Shown here: positions 59,621-64,000 of the stretch, piece by piece | Position numbering within the stretch: position 1 is the first letter of the stretch | Layout of the letters: every line of letters begins with the position of its first letter | Source: JABSSA01 sp039960995 | GTDB lineage: Bacteria; Pseudomonadota; Alphaproteobacteria; Rhodobacterales; Rhodobacteraceae | Direction of reading: 5' to 3' | Length of the DNA: 64,000 nt | Assembly: GCA_039960995.1 (NCBI GenBank) | Contig: JBDVKF010000085.1 | Span: 1 to 64,000, forward strand | Notes under the pieces: model-generated | What the model was told of the DNA's origin: nothing | Database searches by the model: none | The model's input: the letters and a program-made list of their open reading frames with translations, nothing else | Program-made: the position numbers and the translations under genes

Positions 59621-60955
59621 ATGTATGATCTCTATCAAAGCCAACGTACCATGCGCCACATGCGCAAACTCGCCATTCAGCGAGGTGTTGTGGCCATATT
59701 GGACATTGGCACGTCCAAAATTGCGTGCCTCGTGTTGCGCTTTGATGGCGCGTCACGGATTGATGAAGGCGGAGAGATTGGTTCGTTGGCGGGGCAAGCG
59801 GGCTTTCGCATAATTGGCGCGGCAACAACCCGGTCGCGCGGTGTTGGGTTTGGCGAAATCACAGCCATGGCCGAAGCCGAACGCGCCATGCGAACAGCTT
59901 TGCAAGCGGCGCAAAAGATGGCCGGTATTCGAGTGGATCATGTCATCGCGTGCTTTTCTGGTGGTGATCCACGCAGCTATGGGTTGGACGCGCAAATTGA
60001 ATTGGAAGGCCAGCTGGTCGAAGAAGGCGATGTTGCCAAGGTTTTGGCGCGCTGTGATATTCCCGATTATGGCCCTCAACGCGAAGTGTTGCACGCGCAA
60101 CCTGTTAATTTTGCACTGGATCATCGATCTGGACTAATCGATCCGCGCGGCCAATTGGGCAACGCTTTGGCGGTGGATATGCACATGCTGACCGTTGACG
60201 CAACTGTGGTTCAGAACCTCGCCCAATGCGTCAAACGCTGTGATTTGGAATTGGCCGGTATCGCCAATTCGACCTATGCATCTGGCATTGCAGCACTGGT
60301 CGAAGACGAACAAGAACTTGGTGCGGCGTGCATTGATATGGGCGGCGGCTCGACTGGGGTGTCCATCTTTATCAAAAAGCACATGATCTATTCGGACGCG
60401 GTGCGTTTGGGCGGGGATCACGTGACCAGCGACATTTCGATGGGTTTGCAAGTGCCGACCACCAACGCCGAACGGATCAAAACGTTTTATGGCGGCGTTC
60501 ATGCCACCGGTGTGGATGATCGCGAAGTGATCGAAACCGGCGGTGAAACAGGTGACTATGAACATGACCGCAGAACAGTCAGCCGGGCAGAGCTGATTGG
60601 AATCATGCGCCCTCGGGTCGAGGAAATCCTCGAAGAGGTCCGCGCCCGTTTGGATGCGGCTGGATTTGATCAATTGCCCAGCCAACAAATCGTTTTAACA
60701 GGGGGGGGCAGCCAAATCCCCGGACTTGATGGTTTGGCCAGCCGGATTTTGGGCCAACAAGTTCGCCTTGGTCGGCCACTTCGCGTGCATGGATTGCCTC
60801 AAGCCGCGACAGGCCCAAGCTTTGCCAGCGCGGTTGGTCTTAGCCTGTTTGCAGCAAACCCCCAAGACGAGTGGTGGGACTTTGATATTCCTGCGGACCG
60901 CTATCCGGCGCGCTCGCTTCGGCGAGCCGTCAAGTGGTTCAAGGAGAACTGGTAG
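59621..60955 (+). CDS. ftsA: Cell division protein FtsA
   Basis: 444 residues of the actin fold: VVAILDIGTSKIACLVLRF (phosphate 1), the 1C domain (FRIIGAATTRSRGV), AACIDMGGGSTGVSIFI (phosphate 2), QIVLTGGGSQIPGLDGLASRIL, and a C-terminal amphipathic helix SLRRAVKWFKENW that tethers FtsZ to the membrane. ATG at 59621 is used; a TTG two codons earlier is possible. Confidence 0.95.
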   Translation: MYDLYQSQRTMRHMRKLAIQRGVVAILDIGTSKIACLVLRFDGASRIDEGGEIGSLAGQAGFRIIGAATTRSRGVGFGEITAMAEAERAMRTALQAAQKMAGIRVDHVIACFSGGDPRSYGLDAQIELEGQLVEEGDVAKVLARCDIPDYGPQREVLHAQPVNFALDHRSGLIDPRGQLGNALAVDMHMLTVDATVVQNLAQCVKRCDLELAGIANSTYASGIAALVEDEQELGAACIDMGGGSTGVSIFIKKHMIYSDAVRLGGDHVTSDISMGLQVPTTNAERIKTFYGGVHATGVDDREVIETGGETGDYEHDRRTVSRAELIGIMRPRVEEILEEVRARLDAAGFDQLPSQQIVLTGGGSQIPGLDGLASRILGQQVRLGRPLRVHGLPQAATGPSFASAVGLSLFAANPQDEWWDFDIPADRYPARSLRRAVKWFKENW

Positions 60956-61299
60956 GCACAACCTAAGGGTGTGTCGTTGGTGTAAGTGAGTCGAATAATA
61001 CGGGAAAGTTCAAGTGGACCAGAGCGAGTCAATTCGCCATCCCGTACCCGCAGTCAGGCACGCAGGCACCACGAGTGATTCTGTGCTTACTCAGACTCTG
61101 CTTGTGGCTGGGTGAGTCAAAACCGCTATATTCAGCGCTAACCTACAATTTTGAGGGAAAATGGGCAAAAAACGGCCAATATTTTGTGGCTGAACTGTGT
61201 TTTTTGGGTGACGCATCGCTGCATCTTGGGTAAGTTGTCAGTTAATTAGATGTAAATAGGGCTCACTCAAGAGCCACAATGCACAGGCGGACTCAGAAA
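60956..61299 (+). promoter_or_regulatory. ftsZ promoter region with six GANTC methylation sites
   Basis: 344 bp between ftsA and ftsZ with no gene. GANTC (CcrM) sites occur at 60988, 61026, 61077, 61094, 61114 and 61290. A near-CtrA box TTAA-N7-TAAA lies at 61242-61256. Cell-cycle control of a separate ftsZ promoter is likely, as in Caulobacter, but the -35/-10 elements are not certain. Confidence 0.5.
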
Positions 61300-62934
61300 A
61301 TGACATTGAACCTTTCAATGCCCGGCACAGAGGATTTGAAACCTCGTATTACGGTTTTTGGTGTTGGTGGCGCAGGCGGTAACGCGGTCAACAACATGAT
61401 TGAAAAACAACTACAGGGCGTGGACTTTGTGGTTGCGAACACAGACGCTCAGGCGTTGGCGCAATCGACGTCAACCAGCCGTGTTCAGCTTGGCATTAAA
61501 GCGACAGAAGGTTTGGGGGCAGGCGCACGACCAAGTGTTGGGGCCGCTGCAGCTGAAGAAAGCATTGAGCAAATTGTTGACCATCTGGCCGGGGCGCACA
61601 TGTGCTTTATTACGGCTGGCATGGGCGGCGGTACTGGGACTGGTGCCGCACCAATTATCGCTCAAGCTGCCCGTGAATTGGGTGTTTTGACCGTTGGCGT
61701 TGTGACAAAGCCCTTCCAGTTTGAAGGCGCCAAACGCATGCGTCAGGCCGAAGACGGTGTCGAAGCACTGCAGCGGGTTGTCGACACGCTGATCATCATT
61801 CCAAACCAGAACCTATTCCGGTTGGCCAATGAAAAGACGACCTTTACCGAGGCGTTCTCGATGGCGGATGATGTTTTGTATCAGGGTGTGAAGGGCGTGA
61901 CCGATCTGATGGTTTGTCCTGGCCTTATCAACCTTGATTTTGCTGATGTGCGCGCCGTCATGGACGAGATGGGCAAGGCGATGATGGGGACGGGCGAAGC
62001 GGAAGGCGAAGATCGCGCCATTCAGGCTGCCGAAGCGGCCATCGCGAACCCATTGTTGGATGAAATTTCCCTGCGCGGCGCAAAGGGTGTCTTGATCAAC
62101 ATCACTGGCGCAGAAGATCTGACATTGTTCGAATTGGACGAGGCGGCAAACCGCATTCGCGAAGAAGTCGATCCAGACGCGAATATCATTGTCGGAAGCA
62201 CGCTGGATACAGCAATGGAAGGCTTGATGCGCGTTAGTGTTGTCGCAACGGGCATAGATGCATCCGAAATCGTGATGGATGTACCTGTCCCGCGCCGCAG
62301 TCTGAAAGAACCATTGCCTGCGGGTGTCGCCGCTCCGATTGCTGCGGCAGAAGCGTTGCCGGAAGCGGAAACGGAAATGGTAACTACGGCACCGACAGCA
62401 GAAGAGCCGTCTCTGTTTGAAAACATCGAACAGCAGCCGGAGGTTGCGCAGCAAGCGCCTGAGCAAGTGTATCAGCAGCAAGAATATGTTGCTGCGGCAC
62501 AGGCTGATGATCTGCCGCCCCCAGCGTACCAACCGCAAGTTCCAGCATTTGCACCGCGCGAAGATTCGATCGAAGCCGAGCCGGAAACTTATGTGGCACC
62601 GCAAGCATCAGCGCCCGGAACACCAAGCCCAGAAACAATGGAACGCTTGCGTGCTGCAACGCAAATGCACCGCGAGGCAGCCGCGTCAGCACCAGAGCAG
62701 GAAATAGCTCAGGGACATGACGCCGAACGGCCTCGGTTTGGGATAAATTCGCTGATCAACCGTATGACTGGTCACTCTGAGACACCGGCGCGTCCGGCCG
62801 TGCCTCCGCGCGCGCAACCTCCGGTTCATGGTCGTGCAGCGCAAACGCCAGCAGCGCCACAAGTCAACGAAGCTGCAGACGTTGATCAGGATCGGATCGA
62901 GATTCCGGCCTTCCTGAGACGCCAAGCGAATTAA
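61300..62934 (+). CDS. ftsZ: Cell division protein FtsZ
   Basis: 544 residues, tubulin-like GTPase forming the division ring. N-terminal LKPRITVFGVGGAGGNAVNNMI, tubulin signature GGGTGTGA at 109-116, and the synergy loop RAVMDEMGKAMMGTGEA. A linker of roughly 180 residues rich in Ala, Glu, Pro and Gln (about 325-525) is long for an FtsZ, though alphaproteobacterial FtsZ linkers are typically long. The C-terminal IEIPAFLRRQAN motif binds FtsA. The ATG at 61300 (GGCGG upstream) is chosen over 61279. Confidence 0.97.
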   Translation: MTLNLSMPGTEDLKPRITVFGVGGAGGNAVNNMIEKQLQGVDFVVANTDAQALAQSTSTSRVQLGIKATEGLGAGARPSVGAAAAEESIEQIVDHLAGAHMCFITAGMGGGTGTGAAPIIAQAARELGVLTVGVVTKPFQFEGAKRMRQAEDGVEALQRVVDTLIIIPNQNLFRLANEKTTFTEAFSMADDVLYQGVKGVTDLMVCPGLINLDFADVRAVMDEMGKAMMGTGEAEGEDRAIQAAEAAIANPLLDEISLRGAKGVLINITGAEDLTLFELDEAANRIREEVDPDANIIVGSTLDTAMEGLMRVSVVATGIDASEIVMDVPVPRRSLKEPLPAGVAAPIAAAEALPEAETEMVTTAPTAEEPSLFENIEQQPEVAQQAPEQVYQQQEYVAAAQADDLPPPAYQPQVPAFAPREDSIEAEPETYVAPQASAPGTPSPETMERLRAATQMHREAAASAPEQEIAQGHDAERPRFGINSLINRMTGHSETPARPAVPPRAQPPVHGRAAQTPAAPQVNEAADVDQDRIEIPAFLRRQAN

Positions 62935-62955
62935 CTTTCTATAACATTCTCACGA

Positions 62956-62984
62956 AAGGGCTGCCTATCTGGCGGCCCTTTTTT
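62956..62984 (+). terminator. Intrinsic terminator of ftsZ
   Basis: AAGGGCTGCC (62956-62965) pairs with GGCGGCCCTT (62971-62980; one T-G wobble) over TATCT, followed by a six-T run (62979-62984). Confidence 0.9.
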
Positions 62985-63133
62985 CATTATATTTCATATA
63001 ATTGGGGTGCAGTAGGCGGTATTGCGCACTTCTGTTACAAACATGTTTCATTCCGTTGCAAAGAGTGAATTGTGCTTGTGCAGCATCAATCGTACCTCTC
63101 CTCTCGTAAAGAAAGAGTTACAGGCGGGACTCC

Positions 63134-64000
63134 GTGCAGAAAACAATTCGGTCATCAGTATCATTCAGCGGGAAAGGTTTGCATTCAGGTAAGCCTGCGA
63201 CCGTTACGATTCTGCCGGCTGGCGCGGAACATGGCATTTGGTTCCTCAGAACCGATGTGGCCAAAGACGGCATTATCCCGGCTCGGTATGATGCCGTGCG
63301 TCAATCGCCCCTGTGTACGTTCCTGGAAAACGGATCGGGCGCCAGCGTCTCGACCGTCGAACATTTGATGGCCGCGCTTGCAGGGTGTGGCGTACACAAC
63401 GCTTTGATCGAAGTCGACGGGCCGGAAATTCCAATTCTCGACGGGTCCGCGGTGCCGTTTCTAAGGGGCATCATGGCAAAGGGTCTTCGGACGTTGCCTG
63501 CACCGGTTCGCGCATTGGAAGTGTTAAAAGAAGTGCGCGTCGAAAAAGGCGATGCGTCTGCGGTCATCGGACCGTCAGACATCATGAAAATTGACTTCCA
63601 CATTGATTTTGATGACCCGGCAATCGGACGTCAATCCAAGTCTTTGAATATGTCGAACGGTTCATTTGCACGCGAACTAAGCGATAGCCGGACATTCTGC
63701 CGTCAAGCAGACGTAGATGCTATGTTGGCCAACGGGTTGGCGCAGGGCGGTGTTCCCGGCCAAAACGGCGTTGTTTTTGATGGCGCACGCGTGTCCAGTC
63801 CTGGCGGGTTGCGTCACACTGATGAACCGGTACGCCATAAAATGTTGGACGCATTGGGTGATCTGGCGCTGGCGGGGGCTCCGCTTATCGGTCACTATAC
63901 TGGTGTGAAAGCGGGCCATGCGGTCACCAATGATTTGCTGCTTAAGTTGTTCAGCACACCAGACGCGGTTCGCATGATTGTGTGTGATGCAAGCACTGCA
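63134..64000 (+). CDS. lpxC: UDP-3-O-acyl-N-acetylglucosamine deacetylase LpxC (cut by window end)
   Basis: 289 codons from GTG at 63134 (VQKTIRSSVSFSGKGLHSGK) to the window edge with no stop; about 15-20 residues are missing. Zinc site residues are in STVEHLMAALAGCGVHNALIEVDGPEIPILDGS and HKMLDALGDLAL, and GQNGVVFDG and SSPGGLRHTDEPVRHK are typical. It commits lipid A synthesis by removing the acetyl group. AGGCGG precedes the start. Confidence 0.96.
   Translation, partial: MQKTIRSSVSFSGKGLHSGKPATVTILPAGAEHGIWFLRTDVAKDGIIPARYDAVRQSPLCTFLENGSGASVSTVEHLMAALAGCGVHNALIEVDGPEIPILDGSAVPFLRGIMAKGLRTLPAPVRALEVLKEVRVEKGDASAVIGPSDIMKIDFHIDFDDPAIGRQSKSLNMSNGSFARELSDSRTFCRQADVDAMLANGLAQGGVPGQNGVVFDGARVSSPGGLRHTDEPVRHKMLDALGDLALAGAPLIGHYTGVKAGHAVTNDLLLKLFSTPDAVRMIVCDASTA

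Overview
The window is chromosomal DNA from an alphaproteobacterium of the Rhodobacteraceae/Roseobacter group. This rests on protein family content and gene order: a dcw cell-wall/division cluster with the mraZ-rsmH-ftsL-ftsI-murE-murF-mraY-murD-ftsW-murG-murC-murB-ddl-ftsQ-ftsA-ftsZ-lpxC order, DUF2484 proteins between murC and murB, and a DUF1127 gene followed by a chain of CcsR-type small RNA hairpins. No genus or species is assigned.

Layout. 565-2621: a two-gene unit of unknown function (membrane protein plus a membrane-anchored ClpP-fold protein). 2681-4845: tRNA-Tyr, rlmB, a small zinc-ribbon protein and a CoA-binding-domain gene that sits just behind an intrinsic terminator. 4842-12024: the histidine genes hisB, hisH, hisA, hisF and hisE, all on the minus strand but separated by plus-strand genes and by a broken IS110-family element. 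12152-14268: a stand-alone Lrp-type RAM protein, an anchored hypothetical protein and a metallo-beta-lactamase-fold hydrolase.

14525-25222 is a self-contained secretion and signalling locus. It holds a 1095-residue secreted protein (FecR-like domain, cadherin-like repeats, degenerate RTX, type I secretion tail), a divergently transcribed CHASE2-adenylate cyclase, and a three-gene type I secretion operon (TolC-like, ABC transporter with a degenerate C39 domain, HlyD-like). The whole export pathway and a plausible envelope sensor with a cyclic-nucleotide output lie together. This is the strongest candidate for an unusual system here.

25521-38849: tRNA-Gly, a glyoxalase-fold protein, a 138-nt inverted-repeat-bounded element, pyruvate carboxylase, BchE (anaerobic cyclase of bacteriochlorophyll synthesis), an FMN-dependent alpha-hydroxy-acid oxidase, a BLUF blue-light receptor, a GH19-type muramidase, UvrD/PcrA helicase, five tandem CcsR-like hairpins with their DUF1127 leader gene, and the Mrp/ApbC iron-sulfur carrier.

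38850-64000: the dcw region. A 786-bp regulatory stretch before mraZ carries clusters of 10-bp-phased TGGGN boxes that look like MraZ operators, and a strong 13-bp hairpin in the leader. The genes then make UDP-MurNAc-pentapeptide and lipid II (murE, murF, mraY, murD, murG, murC, murB, ddl), polymerise and cross-link it at the septum (ftsW, ftsI), and build the division ring (ftsL, ftsQ, ftsA, ftsZ). The cluster is broken after murD by an MFS transporter and a minus-strand flavoprotein, so ftsW starts a second transcription unit. ftsZ has its own promoter region with six GANTC (CcrM) sites and ends in a clear intrinsic terminator; lpxC (lipid A synthesis) runs off the window end.
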